Positions 46,883 through 56,264 are shown, counted from the stretch's first letter. The stretch is DNA of 64,000 nt from Sphingobium sp. HWE2-09 (GCF_035989265.1 NZ_JAYKZX010000003.1:558001-622000); one strand, 5' to 3'. The notes: generated by a model not told the origin, from the sequence alone. Numbers and translations are program-made.

Positions 46883-47538
46883 TGAAGACCATTTTCAAGG
46901 CCGCGGCGCTGGCGTTCGCGCCCATGACCGCTATCGCGCTGACCGCCGTTCCGGCTGTCGCCCAGACCAAGTCGGGCATCGCCGTCGTCGACCTGGAGGA
47001 AGCCGTCGCCAAGAGCACGGCCTTCACCACCGCGATCACGCAGATGCAGACCACCTACAAGCCGCAGATCGACGCGATCAACACGCGTCGCACCGCGATC
47101 GAAACCGACCTTAAGACCAAGGGCGACGCGTTGCAGGCCGCGCTGAAGGCGGCAGGCAACAAGCCGACCCCGGCGATCGAAACCCAGTATCAGCAATATC
47201 AGCAGGCGCAGCAGAATGCGCAGGGTGAATTGCAGCGCATGGGCCAGCCGATCAGCCTGGCGCGGGCCTATGTCGAGGAACAGATCGTCGCCAAGCTGGA
47301 CGACGCGCTGAAGGCCGCGACCGCCAAGACCAAGTCGGAAATCGTGTTCAAGAAGGCCGCGACCGAAAGCTTCGGCGCGGGCGCGGACATCACGCCGGCA
47401 GTCATCACCGAACTGAACGGCCTGGTCCCCAGCGTATCGATCACCCCGCCTGCCGGTTGGCAGCCCGGTGGCCGTCAGGGCCAGCCTGCCGCCGCCCCCG
47501 CTCCGGCGACCCCGGCGCAGGCGCCCAAGTCGCGCTGA
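46882..47538 (+). CDS. skp: OmpH/Skp family periplasmic chaperone
   Basis: A 218-aa precursor with a signal peptide to VPAVAQ. The mature part has the Skp pattern: GIAVVDLEEAVAKSTAF at the start, then a long coiled-coil stretch rich in Gln and Lys (KGDALQAALKAAG, QYQQYQQAQQNAQGELQR), then a Pro/Ala-rich tail absent from E. coli Skp. It escorts unfolded outer-membrane proteins to BamA. fabZ starts six bases after the stop; lpxD, normally next, is absent. Confidence 0.9.
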   Translation: MKTIFKAAALAFAPMTAIALTAVPAVAQTKSGIAVVDLEEAVAKSTAFTTAITQMQTTYKPQIDAINTRRTAIETDLKTKGDALQAALKAAGNKPTPAIETQYQQYQQAQQNAQGELQRMGQPISLARAYVEEQIVAKLDDALKAATAKTKSEIVFKKAATESFGAGADITPAVITELNGLVPSVSITPPAGWQPGGRQGQPAAAPAPATPAQAPKSR

Positions 47539-47544
47539 TAAAAA

Positions 47545-48021
47545 ATGACGGGAGAGGTTGAAACGACCGCGCGTGGCCCGATGGATATCCGTCGGGTCAT
47601 GGCCGCGCTGCCGCATCGTTACCCGATGCTGCTGGTCGATCGCGTGGTGTCGCTGGTGCCCAACCAGTCGATCCATGCGATCAAGGCGGTGTCGGTGAAC
47701 GAGCCGTTTTTCCAGGGGCATTTCCCGACCCGGCCGATCATGCCGGGCGTGTTGATCGTGGAAGCGATGGCGCAGGCGGCAGGCGTGCTGGCGGTGGATT
47801 CGATGAATCTGGCCGATTCGGGTAAGCTGGTTTATTTCATGAGTATCGACGGCGCGAAGTTCCGCACGCCGGTGGAGCCGGGCTGCCTGCTCGACCTACA
47901 TGTGGAAGTGACGCAAATGCGCGGCGCGGTCTGCAAGTTCAGCGGCAAGGCGCTGATCGAAGGCAAGCTGGCGGCGGAAGCGCATTTCGTCGCGATGATC
48001 AGCGATCCGCCCAAGGATTGA
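47545..48021 (+). CDS. fabZ: 3-hydroxyacyl-ACP dehydratase FabZ
   Basis: A 158-aa hot-dog-fold dehydratase of fatty-acid elongation. [15 protein letters not shown], the catalytic His in [16 protein letters not shown] and the Glu in [15 protein letters not shown] are all present. The neighbours lpxD, lpxA and lpxB that flank fabZ in lipid-A producers are missing. The cluster ends here in a repeat-rich spacer. Confidence 0.97.
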   Translation: MTGEVETTARGPMDIRRVMAALPHRYPMLLVDRVVSLVPNQSIHAIKAVSVNEPFFQGHFPTRPIMPGVLIVEAMAQAAGVLAVDSMNLADSGKLVYFMSIDGAKFRTPVEPGCLLDLHVEVTQMRGAVCKFSGKALIEGKLAAEAHFVAMISDPPKD

Positions 48022-48107
48022 GGCAGCTTATTCTTTCCCTGTAAAGGGAAGGAGACCATGAAGTGATGCAGGGGGTAGGTCGCGCTGGTCGCATCGACAC
48101 TGCGACC

Positions 48108-48154
48108 TACCCCTCCGTCTGGCCTTCGGCCAGCCACCTCCCCTGCCAGGGGAG
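48108..48154. repeat. GC-rich inverted repeat after fabZ
   Basis: CCCCTCCGTCTGGCCTTCGG and the following GGCCAGCCACCTCCCC word form small hairpins, ending in CCAGGGGAGG. It belongs to the same general class of CCCCTCC-containing intergenic repeats as the block at 63441-63569. Confidence 0.55.
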
Positions 48155-48191
48155 GAGTGAGTTGGCTCTTCATGTCCGCTTATTTCTTGCC

Positions 48192-48235
48192 AAGGCGCGC
48201 CGAACCCGCTAACGGCGCGCCTTCGCTATTTTTTA
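48192..48235 (+). terminator. Hairpin with T run upstream of rpmE
   Basis: An 11-bp perfect stem, AAGGCGCGCCG with CGGCGCGCCTT, around a ten-base loop is followed by TATTTTTTA. It may end the fabZ transcript, or act as an attenuator in the rpmE leader, since it lies only 46 bases before that ATG. Confidence 0.75.
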
Positions 48236-48280
48236 CGCATCCACAGCCGGTCGGAACCGGCACTTTACGGAGCATATGCC

Positions 48281-48505
48281 ATGAAGGCCGATACCCACCC
48301 CGCCTACCACATGATCACCGTCCAGATGACCGACGGCACGACCTTTCAGACCCGTTCGACCTGGGGCAAGGAAGGCGACACGCTGGCGCTCGACATCGAT
48401 CCCAAGTCGCATCCGGCCTGGACGGGCGGCAACCGCCAGCTGGACACCGGCGGCCAGGTGGCACGCTTCAACAAGCGTTTCGGCGGTCTGACGCTGAAGA
48501 AGTAA
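48281..48505 (+). CDS. rpmE: 50S ribosomal protein L31
   Basis: A 74-aa ribosomal protein: [40 protein letters not shown] and FNKRFGGL. The zinc-binding cysteines of the C+ form are absent, so this is the zinc-independent (C-) form, typical of alphaproteobacteria. GGAG precedes the ATG. Hairpins lie on both sides. Confidence 0.95.
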   Translation: MKADTHPAYHMITVQMTDGTTFQTRSTWGKEGDTLALDIDPKSHPAWTGGNRQLDTGGQVARFNKRFGGLTLKK

Positions 48506-48526
48506 TCGGCCTTTCAAGGTTGGACG

Positions 48527-48553
48527 AAAGGGTGCCTGCGGGTGCCCTTTTTT
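48527..48553 (+). terminator. Probable terminator after rpmE
   Basis: AAAGGG and CCCTTT flank a 12-base loop and are followed by further Ts. The stem is short, but its place just after rpmE and the T run support a terminator. Confidence 0.6.
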
Positions 48554-48581
48554 GTGTCTTGCGCGGATGGGCGGGCGCCAC

Positions 48582-48613
48582 AAAAAAAGGCCTCCAGCTA
48601 AAAGCTGGAGGCC
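48582..48613 (-). terminator. Hairpin facing the aroK-aroB operon
   Basis: GGCCTCCAGCT at 48589-48599 pairs perfectly with 48603-48613 around a three-base loop. On the reverse strand it is followed by seven Ts. It lies about 315 bases beyond aroB and would end that transcript. Confidence 0.75.
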
Positions 48614-48792
48614 GAGGTTCAGGGGAGGAGTCAGCGGCGACAGAGGGGGTTCTGTGTAGGGATGCCGCTGACAAGGACGGGTTTAGATGCGGGATGATGC
48701 AGGGGAATGTCGATATGTGTCCGGAAGGGGGGTGTGGGTGAAATTATTTGGCAGGGATTGGCGGTGAGTCCCGGTCGGGAACATTTCATACA

Positions 48793-48916
48793 TCCCCCTC
48801 CCGTTTACGGGAGTTAGGGGGTGGGCTTGCCCGAGGTTGCACAGGCCCACCCCGCTGCGACTAGGGTCTGCTGCGCAGCCCCAAGTCTCGCTACCCCTCC
48901 CGCTTGCGGGAGGGGA
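48793..48916. repeat. Dispersed repeat, CTCGCTGCCCCTCCCGC family (copy 3)
   Basis: Begins CCCCCTCCCGTTTACGGGAG, passes through CCCACCCCGCTGCGACTAGG and ends TCTCGCTACCCCTCCCGC with GCGGGAGGGG. It closely resembles 23468-23536 and 30172-30300. It occupies the space directly after the aroB stop. Confidence 0.87.
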
Positions 48917-48927
48917 ATGAGATAGCG

Positions 48928-50040
48928 TTATTCTTCGGCCGCCCGATCCGCGTTCAGGAACGCCGCCACGTCGTCCAGCGCCACGTCCTTCGACAGGAAG
49001 GTCTGGCCGATGCCGCGGGCCAATAGGAAGGGGAGGGTGCCCGCCGCCATCTTCTTGTCGTGGAGCATATGGCCGACCAGTGCCGCGCCGTCCGCGCGGA
49101 CATGGGCGGTGGCAAGGTCGTGGGGCAGGCAGACGGCCTTGAGATGCGCGGTCACGCGGCAGGCGTCTTCGTCGGCGCACAGGCCGAGGCGCGCGGAGTA
49201 GCGGAAGGCGAGGGCCATGCCCGCCGCGACGCCTTCGCCATGGAGCAGCGTGTCGGAAAAGCCGGTATCGGCCTCCAGCGCATGGCCGAAGGTGTGGCCG
49301 AGGTTGAGGAGAGCGCGGCGGCCGGAGGTTTCGCGTTCGTCATCGGCGACGATGGCGGCCTTCGCCTGCACGCTGCGTTCGATCGCATAGGTGCGCGCGT
49401 CCGGGTCGCCGGCTAGCAGCGCGGCCGCATTGGCGTCGCACCAGGCGAAGAAGTCCGGGTCGTCGATCAAGCCGTATTTCACGACTTCGGCATAGCCAGC
49501 GCGGGTTTCGCGCGGGGGCAGGCTGTCGAGGGTCGAGGGGTCGATCAGCACCAGGGCGGGTTGGTAGAAGCTGCCGATGAGATTCTTGCCCGCCTTGGCA
49601 TTGATCGCGGTCTTGCCGCCGACCGAGGAATCGACCTGCGCCAGCAGGGTCGTGGGCAACTGGATGAAATGGCAGCCGCGCTTGAGGATCGAGGCGGCAA
49701 AGCCGACCAGATCGCCGATCACGCCGCCGCCCAGCGCGACGATATGGTCGCCGCGCTCGATTTCCAGGGCGAGCAGCGCGTCCAGCAACTGTTCGAGGTG
49801 ACGCCAGCTTTTCGTCTGTTCGCCCGGCGGCAGGATGATTGGTTCGACGGCGATGTTCGCGGCGCGCAGGCTGGCGTCGAGGCGCGGCAGTTGCGTGGCG
49901 GCGACATTGGCGTCGGTGACGACGACCATGCGGCCGTTGCGCGCGCAGGGGGACAGGATGTCGCCCGCGCGGTCGAGCGCGCCCTGTTCGATCAGGATGT
50001 CGTAGCTGCGCGCACCCAGCGCGACGCGGACTAATGCCAT
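48928..50040 (-). CDS. aroB: 3-dehydroquinate synthase
   Basis: A 370-aa NAD- and zinc-dependent enzyme, second step of the shikimate pathway. GGGVIGDLVGFAASILKRG, LPTTLLAQVDSSVGGKTAIN and LLNLGHTFGHALEADTG contain the NAD- and metal-binding residues. Its ATG lies ten bases inside the end of aroK, so the two are translationally coupled. Confidence 0.96.
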   Translation of the reverse strand: MALVRVALGARSYDILIEQGALDRAGDILSPCARNGRMVVVTDANVAATQLPRLDASLRAANIAVEPIILPPGEQTKSWRHLEQLLDALLALEIERGDHIVALGGGVIGDLVGFAASILKRGCHFIQLPTTLLAQVDSSVGGKTAINAKAGKNLIGSFYQPALVLIDPSTLDSLPPRETRAGYAEVVKYGLIDDPDFFAWCDANAAALLAGDPDARTYAIERSVQAKAAIVADDERETSGRRALLNLGHTFGHALEADTGFSDTLLHGEGVAAGMALAFRYSARLGLCADEDACRVTAHLKAVCLPHDLATAHVRADGAALVGHMLHDKKMAAGTLPFLLARGIGQTFLSKDVALDDVAAFLNADRAAEE

Positions 50041-50579
50041 GCGGTCAATTGCTCCATGATGCGTTCGACCGCGACTTCATGGGGAGCCGCGATGCTCTTC
50101 ACATGAATGGGGGCGAGCGCGTAAACGGGATTGCGCACCGCGGCCAGCTCCGTCAGCACGGCGCGAGGATCGCGGCCCTTGAGCAGCGGGCGGCTTTCGC
50201 GGCGGGCAACGCGATCGACCAAAATCTCGATATCCGCGTCCAGCCAGATGGCAGTAGCCGCCTCCAGGATCAGGCGGCGGGTTTCATCCTGCATGAAAGC
50301 GCCGCCGCCGGTCGCGATCACCTTCGGCGCGCCGTCCATCAGCCGGGCTATGACGCGGCGTTCGCCGTCGCGGAAATAGGATTCGCCATAGCGTTCGAAA
50401 ATCTCGGTCACGCTCATGCCCGCGGCCTTCTCGATTTCCTCGTCGGCGTCGACGAAATGGAGGCCCAGACGCGCGGCAAGGCGGCGGCCGACCGTGGATT
50501 TGCCCACGCCCATCATCCCCACCAGAACGATGGGACCGCGCCGGGCCTGGCTATCCGGGATTTTGCTGTTTCGCTGCAT
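50031..50579 (-). CDS. aroK: Shikimate kinase
   Basis: A 182-aa P-loop kinase, fifth step of the shikimate pathway. Walker A is GMMGVGKSTVGRRLA, substrate Asp in FVDADEEIE, and ATGGGAFMQDETRRLI and RPLLKG are present. The ATG at 50579 is preferred; the frame is open to 50624 without family similarity. It is divergent from the 62-aa gene. Confidence 0.94.
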   Translation of the reverse strand: MQRNSKIPDSQARRGPIVLVGMMGVGKSTVGRRLAARLGLHFVDADEEIEKAAGMSVTEIFERYGESYFRDGERRVIARLMDGAPKVIATGGGAFMQDETRRLILEAATAIWLDADIEILVDRVARRESRPLLKGRDPRAVLTELAAVRNPVYALAPIHVKSIAAPHEVAVERIMEQLTAWH

Positions 50580-50673
50580 GGCTTGCGGGGCTATACAGCC
50601 AGCCGTCACAGAGGCAAATCGCATCTTTCTTTGTCGTCCGGCATGTCAGTCGGCCCGTTATAGCCAAGGATCT

Positions 50674-50862
50674 ATGAAGAATAATCGCAACTTCAGCAGT
50701 TTCGAGGGCGGTAACCGTCGTCGTGGCTCCAGCCTGCCGATCATCCCCATCGTCCTGATTGTGCTGGTCATCGCCCTGTTGGCCTTTTTCTGGTCGCGCG
50801 GTGGTGAACAGCCGCAGCAGCGCGTCGAAAAGGTCATCCCTGCCGAGAAGCTGGGCCAGTAA
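50674..50862 (+). CDS. Small single-pass membrane protein (62 aa)
   Basis: A basic N-terminus (MKNNRNFSSFEGGNRRRGSS) is followed by one hydrophobic helix (LPIIPIVLIVLVIALLAFFW) and a short periplasmic tail ending EKVIPAEKLGQ. AAGGA lies five bases before the ATG. It starts a forward string with the 605-aa gene (five-base gap), xerD and accA. No function is recognised. Confidence 0.8.
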   Translation: MKNNRNFSSFEGGNRRRGSSLPIIPIVLIVLVIALLAFFWSRGGEQPQQRVEKVIPAEKLGQ

Positions 50863-50867
50863 GGCGG

Positions 50868-52685
50868 ATGCGCTGGCCGCGCGGTAACGCGAAATGGGCG
50901 GTGGGCACCTTTGCGCTGGCGCTGGCGTTGCCGGTCGTCGCGCAGCAGGCGCCCGAATCGCTGTTGCCGCCCGGTTTCGGTGACGCGCCCGAAGCGCCCG
51001 CCGCCCCGCCGCCGGTACGGCCTGCGCCCAGCGCGCCATCCACGCCGGGTGCGCCCGCCGTGCCGATGGTACAGCCGCTCAACCCCGCGACGCCGCCCGA
51101 CCTGTCGCTGGCGGCGGACAATGGCGCCGAGCAGCTGACGCCGGAAGAATTGGCCGCGCAGAAGGCGAAATATGACCTGCCCGACACGGCGCGCCGGTCG
51201 CTGGACCGGATCGGTCCGCTGACTCCGCAGACGCGGGGCATGGAGCCGGACGCCTTTGGCGGGCAGTCGGGCAAATATCTGGCCGCGCTGATGCGCGAAA
51301 CGCATGCGCCGATCGTGTCGCGGTGGGCCTCCATCCTGTTGCGCCGGGCGCTGTTGAGCGCGGTGGATACGCCGCGCGACATCGACGGGGCGGACTGGGC
51401 GGCGGAACGCGCCTGGCTGTTGCTGCGCATGGGCGAAGCAGACAATGCACGGCTGATGGTGCAGAGCGTCGATCCCGACCGCTATTCCCCGCGCCTCTAT
51501 GCGATCGCGATGCAAACCTATCTGGCGACCGCCGATCCGGCGGGGCTGTGCCCGCTCTCGGCCGGGGCGCTGCGGTTCAGCAAGGAGCCGGGCTGGGACA
51601 TGACGCGGGCGATCTGCCCGGCGCTGTCGGGCGATCAGGGCACGGCCAGCGGCGCGCTCAACCAGGCGCAGCGCAAGGGCGTGGTGCGCGGGATCGATTA
51701 TCGGCTGGCCGAAAAAGTGGTCGGCACCGGATTCAATGCGCGCCGGTCGGTGAAGATCGAATGGGATGGCGTCGATCGCCTGACCGCCTGGCGATTCGGG
51801 CTGGCGACGGCGCTGAACGTCGAGATTCCAGAGACGCTATACGGCACGGTCGGGCCGCATGTGCGCGCATGGGAAGCGCGCGCGCCCGCGCTGACCGCGT
51901 TGAAGCGGCGGCCGGGGGTCGAGATTGCGGCGCGGCTGGGCGTGTTGTCCAACGCCGCGCTGGTTGGTTTTTACGGGCAGGTCGGCACCGATGGCGATGC
52001 GCCCGCCGACATGGCCGACCGGGTCAATTCGTTGCGCACGGCCTATAGCGGGTCGACCGTGGGCGACCGGATCGGCGCGATGCGCAACTGGTGGAAGGAC
52101 AATGCCAAGCCCGACTATCTGGGCCTGATCGCGACGGCGAGGGCCGCTGCCGCGCTGCCGGTGGCGCAGGCCGATGCGCAGGATGCGGCCAATCTGGTCG
52201 CGGCCATGTTGACCGCCGGTTATGATCGCAATGCGGCGCGCTGGGCGCGGGCATTTGGGCAGCTGGACGGGGCGGGCGCTTCGCAATTCTGGGCTTTGCT
52301 GGCGGTTGGCGCGCCAAGCCCGGTGGTGGAAATCAGCAGCAGCCGCGTGTCGGACTATGTCGGCGACGTGGGCGCGGACAAGGGCCGGATGCTGATTGCG
52401 GCGCTGGCGGGCCTGTCGCGCCTGTCGGCCGGGGACGCGGCATCGCTGGCGCAAGATAATGGCTTTGCGCTGGACGCCAACAGCCGCTGGGCGCGCGCGA
52501 TCGGTGCAGCGGCGCAGCGGGGCGAAAAGGGCACGGTCGCGCTGCTGGCGGCGGTGGGGATGCAGGGCAGTGACTGGAGCCGCTTGCCCGCGGGTCACCT
52601 CTATCATGTCGTCGCCGCGCTGCATCGCGTAGGCCTTGATCCCGAAGCGCGGATGATCGCGGCCGAGGCGATCAGCCGGACCTGA
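50868..52685 (+). CDS. Hypothetical exported protein of sphingomonads (605 aa)
   Basis: The N-terminal signal (WAVGTFALALALPVVAQQ) is followed by an Ala/Pro-rich linker (PEAPAAPPPVRPAPSAPSTP) and a long alpha-helical region built of short helical pairs, suggesting a TPR- or solenoid-like fold with no clear repeat consensus. The C-terminus is DPEARMIAAEAISRT. No catalytic motif is seen. Its stop overlaps the xerD start (TGATG). It probably acts in the periplasm; the function is unknown. Confidence 0.75.
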   Translation: MRWPRGNAKWAVGTFALALALPVVAQQAPESLLPPGFGDAPEAPAAPPPVRPAPSAPSTPGAPAVPMVQPLNPATPPDLSLAADNGAEQLTPEELAAQKAKYDLPDTARRSLDRIGPLTPQTRGMEPDAFGGQSGKYLAALMRETHAPIVSRWASILLRRALLSAVDTPRDIDGADWAAERAWLLLRMGEADNARLMVQSVDPDRYSPRLYAIAMQTYLATADPAGLCPLSAGALRFSKEPGWDMTRAICPALSGDQGTASGALNQAQRKGVVRGIDYRLAEKVVGTGFNARRSVKIEWDGVDRLTAWRFGLATALNVEIPETLYGTVGPHVRAWEARAPALTALKRRPGVEIAARLGVLSNAALVGFYGQVGTDGDAPADMADRVNSLRTAYSGSTVGDRIGAMRNWWKDNAKPDYLGLIATARAAAALPVAQADAQDAANLVAAMLTAGYDRNAARWARAFGQLDGAGASQFWALLAVGAPSPVVEISSSRVSDYVGDVGADKGRMLIAALAGLSRLSAGDAASLAQDNGFALDANSRWARAIGAAAQRGEKGTVALLAAVGMQGSDWSRLPAGHLYHVVAALHRVGLDPEARMIAAEAISRT

Positions 52686-53632
52686 TGATGGGCCAGGATG
52701 ATGCCGTCCTGATCGATCGCTTCCTGGAAATGATGGCGGCGGAACGCGGCGCGTCGCGCAATACGCTGTTGGCCTATCGCACCGATCTGAATGGCGCGGG
52801 CGATTTGCTGGGCGGGTTGGCCGGGGCCAGCCGAGACGGGCTGGGGACGCTGGCGACCGCCTGGGCGGCACTGGCGGCGTCGTCCGTGGCGCGCAAGGCG
52901 TCGGCATTGCGCGCCTTCTATGCGTTTCTGGAGGAAGAGGGGCTGCGCGCCGACAATCCCTCCGCCGCGTTGCCGCGGCCTGCGACGCGTCGGGCGCTGC
53001 CCAAGATATTATCGGTGGCGGAGGTCGATCGATTCTTTGCGACGATCGCCGAGCGGTTGGATGTGGAGCATCCCGCACCCGCCGACCTGCGGCTCGCAGC
53101 GCTGATCGAGTTGCTTTATGGGTCCGGGCTGCGGGCGACCGAATTGATGTCGCTGCCGCGCCGGGCGCTGGCGAGCGATCGGCCGTTCCTGATCCTGAAG
53201 GGCAAGGGCGCGCGCGAGCGGCTGGTGCCGATTTCCGATCGGGCGCGGGCGGCGGTCGCCGCCTGGCTGCCGCATGTCCCAGGCGACAGTCCTTGGCTGT
53301 TCCCTTCGGGCAAGAGCCATTTGAGCCGCATCCGCCTCTATCAACTGGTCAAGGCGCTGGCGGCGGCCAGCGGCATTGCGCCGGAGCGGGTCAGTCCGCA
53401 TGTGCTGCGCCACGCCTTTGCCACCCATTTGCTGGAGGGCGGGGCGGATTTGCGCGCGTTGCAGATGATGCTGGGCCATGCCGATATCGGCACGACGCAG
53501 ATTTACACCCATGTCGACAGCCGACGGCTGGTGGAACTGGTCAACAGCCGCCATCCGCTAGCGGGGATGCACCCCAAGATCACGACCAAGATCGCGCATC
53601 CCCGCGTTGACGGCGACGCGCCAGCGCCTTAA
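52685..53632 (+). CDS. xerD: Site-specific tyrosine recombinase XerD
   Basis: A 315-aa tyrosine recombinase. The N-terminal SAM-like domain ([20 protein letters not shown]) is followed by the catalytic domain with Arg in [15 protein letters not shown], Lys in [33 protein letters not shown], then [17 protein letters not shown] carrying the nucleophile Tyr. This is the chromosome-dimer-resolving XerC/XerD type, not a phage integrase. An ATG three bases later (52688) is an alternative start. Confidence 0.93.
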   Translation: MMGQDDAVLIDRFLEMMAAERGASRNTLLAYRTDLNGAGDLLGGLAGASRDGLGTLATAWAALAASSVARKASALRAFYAFLEEEGLRADNPSAALPRPATRRALPKILSVAEVDRFFATIAERLDVEHPAPADLRLAALIELLYGSGLRATELMSLPRRALASDRPFLILKGKGARERLVPISDRARAAVAAWLPHVPGDSPWLFPSGKSHLSRIRLYQLVKALAAASGIAPERVSPHVLRHAFATHLLEGGADLRALQMMLGHADIGTTQIYTHVDSRRLVELVNSRHPLAGMHPKITTKIAHPRVDGDAPAP

Positions 53633-53642
53633 CGCACGGGCC

Positions 53643-54587
53643 ATGGTAAGCTTTCTGGAATTCGAAAAGCCGGTCGCGGAACTGGAAGCGCGCATCGTCG
53701 AACTGCGCGCCACCGCGAGCGTGGGGGACATCAATATCGATGGCGAGATCGCGACGCTGGAACAGCGCGCGGCCAAGCTGTTGTCCGACACCTATGGCAA
53801 GCTGACGCCCTGGCAGAAGACACAGGTGGCGCGGCATGCCGAACGCCCGCACTTCAAGGATTATGTCGCGGGCATGTTCGACAATTTCATGCCGCTGGCA
53901 GGCGACCGCGCCTTTGCCGACGATCAGGCGATCATCGGCGGCTTTGCGACGCTGGGCGAGCGCAAGGTCATGGTGATCGGCCATGAAAAGGGCGACGATA
54001 CCGCCAGCCGGGTGCGCCATAATTTCGGCATGGCCAAGCCCGAAGGCTATCGCAAGGCGATCCGCCTGATGGAACTGGCCGACCGGTTCGGTCTGCCGGT
54101 CGTCAGCCTGGTCGATACGTCGGGCGCGTTCCCCGGCGTGCAGGCGGAGGAGCGTGGCCAGGCCGAAGCGATTGCGCGGTCGACCGAAGCCTGCCTGAAA
54201 CTGGGCGTGCCGATGGTGGCCGCCGTGGTGGGCGAGGGTGGCTCCGGCGGGGCGATCGCGCTGGCGGCGGCTAATCGCGTGCTGATGTTCGAACATGCGG
54301 TCTATTCGGTGATTTCGCCCGAAGGCTGCGCGTCGATCCTGTGGCGCACTGCCGACAAGGCGAGCGACGCGGCGACCGCGATGCAGGTGACGGCGCAGCA
54401 TCTCAAAGCATTGGGCGTGATCGACCGAATCGTGCCGGAGCCTGTGGGCGGCGCGCATCGCGATCCGGTAACGGCGATCGCCAATCTGGGCGCGGCGATC
54501 GAGGCGGAACTGGATTCGCTGGATGGTCTGGGCGCCGATGCGTTGCGGACGGACCGGGCGGACAAGTTTCTGGCTATCGGGGCTTAA
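53643..54587 (+). CDS. accA: Acetyl-CoA carboxylase carboxyltransferase subunit alpha
   Basis: A 314-aa subunit that with AccD transfers CO2 from biotin to acetyl-CoA in fatty-acid synthesis. [60 protein letters not shown] and [12 protein letters not shown] are typical. The ATG at 53643 is ten bases after the xerD stop; earlier open codons are not conserved. Confidence 0.97.
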   Translation: MVSFLEFEKPVAELEARIVELRATASVGDINIDGEIATLEQRAAKLLSDTYGKLTPWQKTQVARHAERPHFKDYVAGMFDNFMPLAGDRAFADDQAIIGGFATLGERKVMVIGHEKGDDTASRVRHNFGMAKPEGYRKAIRLMELADRFGLPVVSLVDTSGAFPGVQAEERGQAEAIARSTEACLKLGVPMVAAVVGEGGSGGAIALAAANRVLMFEHAVYSVISPEGCASILWRTADKASDAATAMQVTAQHLKALGVIDRIVPEPVGGAHRDPVTAIANLGAAIEAELDSLDGLGADALRTDRADKFLAIGA

Positions 54588-54628
54588 GCGCAGCGATAGG
54601 TCAGTGCCGGACGCATATTGCGTGACCT

Positions 54629-54660
54629 GAACTGGGCTCCGGCCTGCGCCGGGGTACAGG
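54629..54660. repeat. Partial GGGGTCCAG-family repeat (copy 3)
   Basis: Only one arm-like unit is present: AACTGGGCTCCGGCCTGCGC followed by CGGGGTACAGG. It is related to the fuller hairpins at 57289-57364 and 61072-61143 and lies just after accA. Confidence 0.6.
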
Positions 54661-54744
54661 AAGTGCGGTAAAGCACTGGCTTTTTCCGGGAACGGCTCGT
54701 CCTTTTCCTCGTTACGTAGAGGTAACGGTGAGGGTGGAGAGACG

Positions 54745-56223
54745 ATGAACTGGAAGATGAAGCTGGGCTGCGCCGGGGCGGTGCTGGCGGTGACGGCCAG
54801 CGCGCCTGCGGTGATCGGGCAGCAGCGGGCGATCCGCACCGTGTCTTCGATCAGCGCGCAGGACAAGGCGAGCGGCGCCAAGCAGCACCCCGAATTGCTC
54901 AAGGAATTTGGCGGTGCCTATGTGGGGCCGCAGGCGAAATATGTCGAAGGCGTGGGTCGCCGCATCGCCGTGCAGTCCGGCCTGTCCAATGCGCAGGGCG
55001 ATTTTACCGTGACGCTGCTCAATTCGCCAGTGAACAACGCCTTCGCGATCCCCGGTGGCTATGTCTATGTGACGCGGCAGTTGATGGCGCTGATGAACGA
55101 CGAGGCCGAACTGGCGGGCGTGCTGGGCCATGAAGTCGGCCATGTCGCGGCCCAGCATGGACAGCGGCGACAAAAGGCGGCGACGCGCAATGCGGTGGGC
55201 GGCGCGCTGCTGGGCGCATTGGCCGGGGCGTTGCTGGGTGATTCGGGGCTGGCGGGTCTGGTCCAGAAGGGGATCGGCACGGGCAGCCAGTTATTGACGC
55301 TGAAATTTTCGCGCAGCCAGGAATATGAGGCCGACGACCTTGGCATCCGCTATCTGGCAAGCGGCGGTTATGATCCGCGCGCGCTGTCGGACATGCTGGC
55401 GTCGCTGGCCGCGCAGAGCAATCTGGACGCACGGGTGGCGGGCAGTGCGCGGTCGATGCCCGAATGGGCGAGCACCCATCCTGACCCCGGCGCACGGGTG
55501 CAGCGAGCCGCGAGCGGCGCGGCGGCGACTCGGGCCACCAGCACGGTGCGCAATCGCGATGCGTTCCTAAATGCGCTGGACGGCGTACTTTATGGCGACG
55601 ATCCCAAACAGGGGGTGATCGACGGCAGTCGCTTCCGCCACCCCGACCTCCGGCTGAGTTTCACCGCGCCCAACGGGTTCGGCATGGAAAATGGCGCGGA
55701 TGCGGTGTCGATCACTGGATCGGGCGGGCAGGCGCAGTTCGGCGCGGCGCCCTATTCCGGCAATATTGCAGCCTATATCGACAGCGTCTTTGCCAAGCTG
55801 GGCAACGGGCAGGGTGGCGTACCGGCGGGCGAGGTCAACCGGACGACGATCAACGGCCTGCCAGCCGCTTACCGCACCGTGCGGGCGAGCAGCCAATCGA
55901 CCCAGGTCGATGCGACCGTCTTCGCTTATGATTTTGGCGGCGGGAAGGCCTATCACTTCCTGCTGCTGACCCCGGCGGGGCAGGGGCTGGGGCCGTTTAC
56001 CGGGATGGTGCAATCCGTCCAGCGGCTCAGCGCGCAGGATGCCGCCGCGATCAAGCCGCGCCGCGTGGATGTGATCGCTGTCAAAGCAGGCGATACCGTG
56101 CAATCGCTCGCCAAGCGGATGGCTTATAGCGATTTGCAGTTGGAGCGGTTCCTGACGATCAATGCGCTGAGTGCGAACGCGACATTGAAGCCGGGCCAGC
56201 GGGTGAAGATCGTCACCTGGTGA
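54745..56223 (+). CDS. Exported M48 metalloprotease with C-terminal LysM domain
   Basis: A 492-aa precursor. After a signal peptide (AVLAVTASAPAVIGQQ) comes an M48 peptidase domain with the zinc motif HEVGH near residue 130 and the downstream Glu in SRSQEYEADDLGIRYLA. This matches BepA/LoiP-type proteases of the periplasm. The C-terminal 50 residues (VIAVKAGDTVQSLAKRMAYS to LKPGQRVKIVTW) form a LysM peptidoglycan-binding domain. It probably handles misassembled outer-membrane proteins close to the cell wall. Confidence 0.92.
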   Translation: MNWKMKLGCAGAVLAVTASAPAVIGQQRAIRTVSSISAQDKASGAKQHPELLKEFGGAYVGPQAKYVEGVGRRIAVQSGLSNAQGDFTVTLLNSPVNNAFAIPGGYVYVTRQLMALMNDEAELAGVLGHEVGHVAAQHGQRRQKAATRNAVGGALLGALAGALLGDSGLAGLVQKGIGTGSQLLTLKFSRSQEYEADDLGIRYLASGGYDPRALSDMLASLAAQSNLDARVAGSARSMPEWASTHPDPGARVQRAASGAAATRATSTVRNRDAFLNALDGVLYGDDPKQGVIDGSRFRHPDLRLSFTAPNGFGMENGADAVSITGSGGQAQFGAAPYSGNIAAYIDSVFAKLGNGQGGVPAGEVNRTTINGLPAAYRTVRASSQSTQVDATVFAYDFGGGKAYHFLLLTPAGQGLGPFTGMVQSVQRLSAQDAAAIKPRRVDVIAVKAGDTVQSLAKRMAYSDLQLERFLTINALSANATLKPGQRVKIVTW

Positions 56224-56235
56224 TGGGCGCACACG

Positions 56236-56264
56236 AAAAAGGCGGCGGACCGATGTCCGCCGCC
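56236..56264. terminator. Terminator between the M48 gene and the Flp pilin gene
   Basis: A perfect 10-bp stem, GGCGGCGGAC with GTCCGCCGCC, has a four-base loop CGAT. On the reverse strand it is followed by TTTTT, so it best serves the pilin gene, but it can also stop the forward transcript. Confidence 0.87.

Noticed and set aside
52685..53632. Possible phage or island integrase
   Set aside because: The sequence and context (next to accA, no att sites or phage genes) fit the housekeeping XerC/XerD type.
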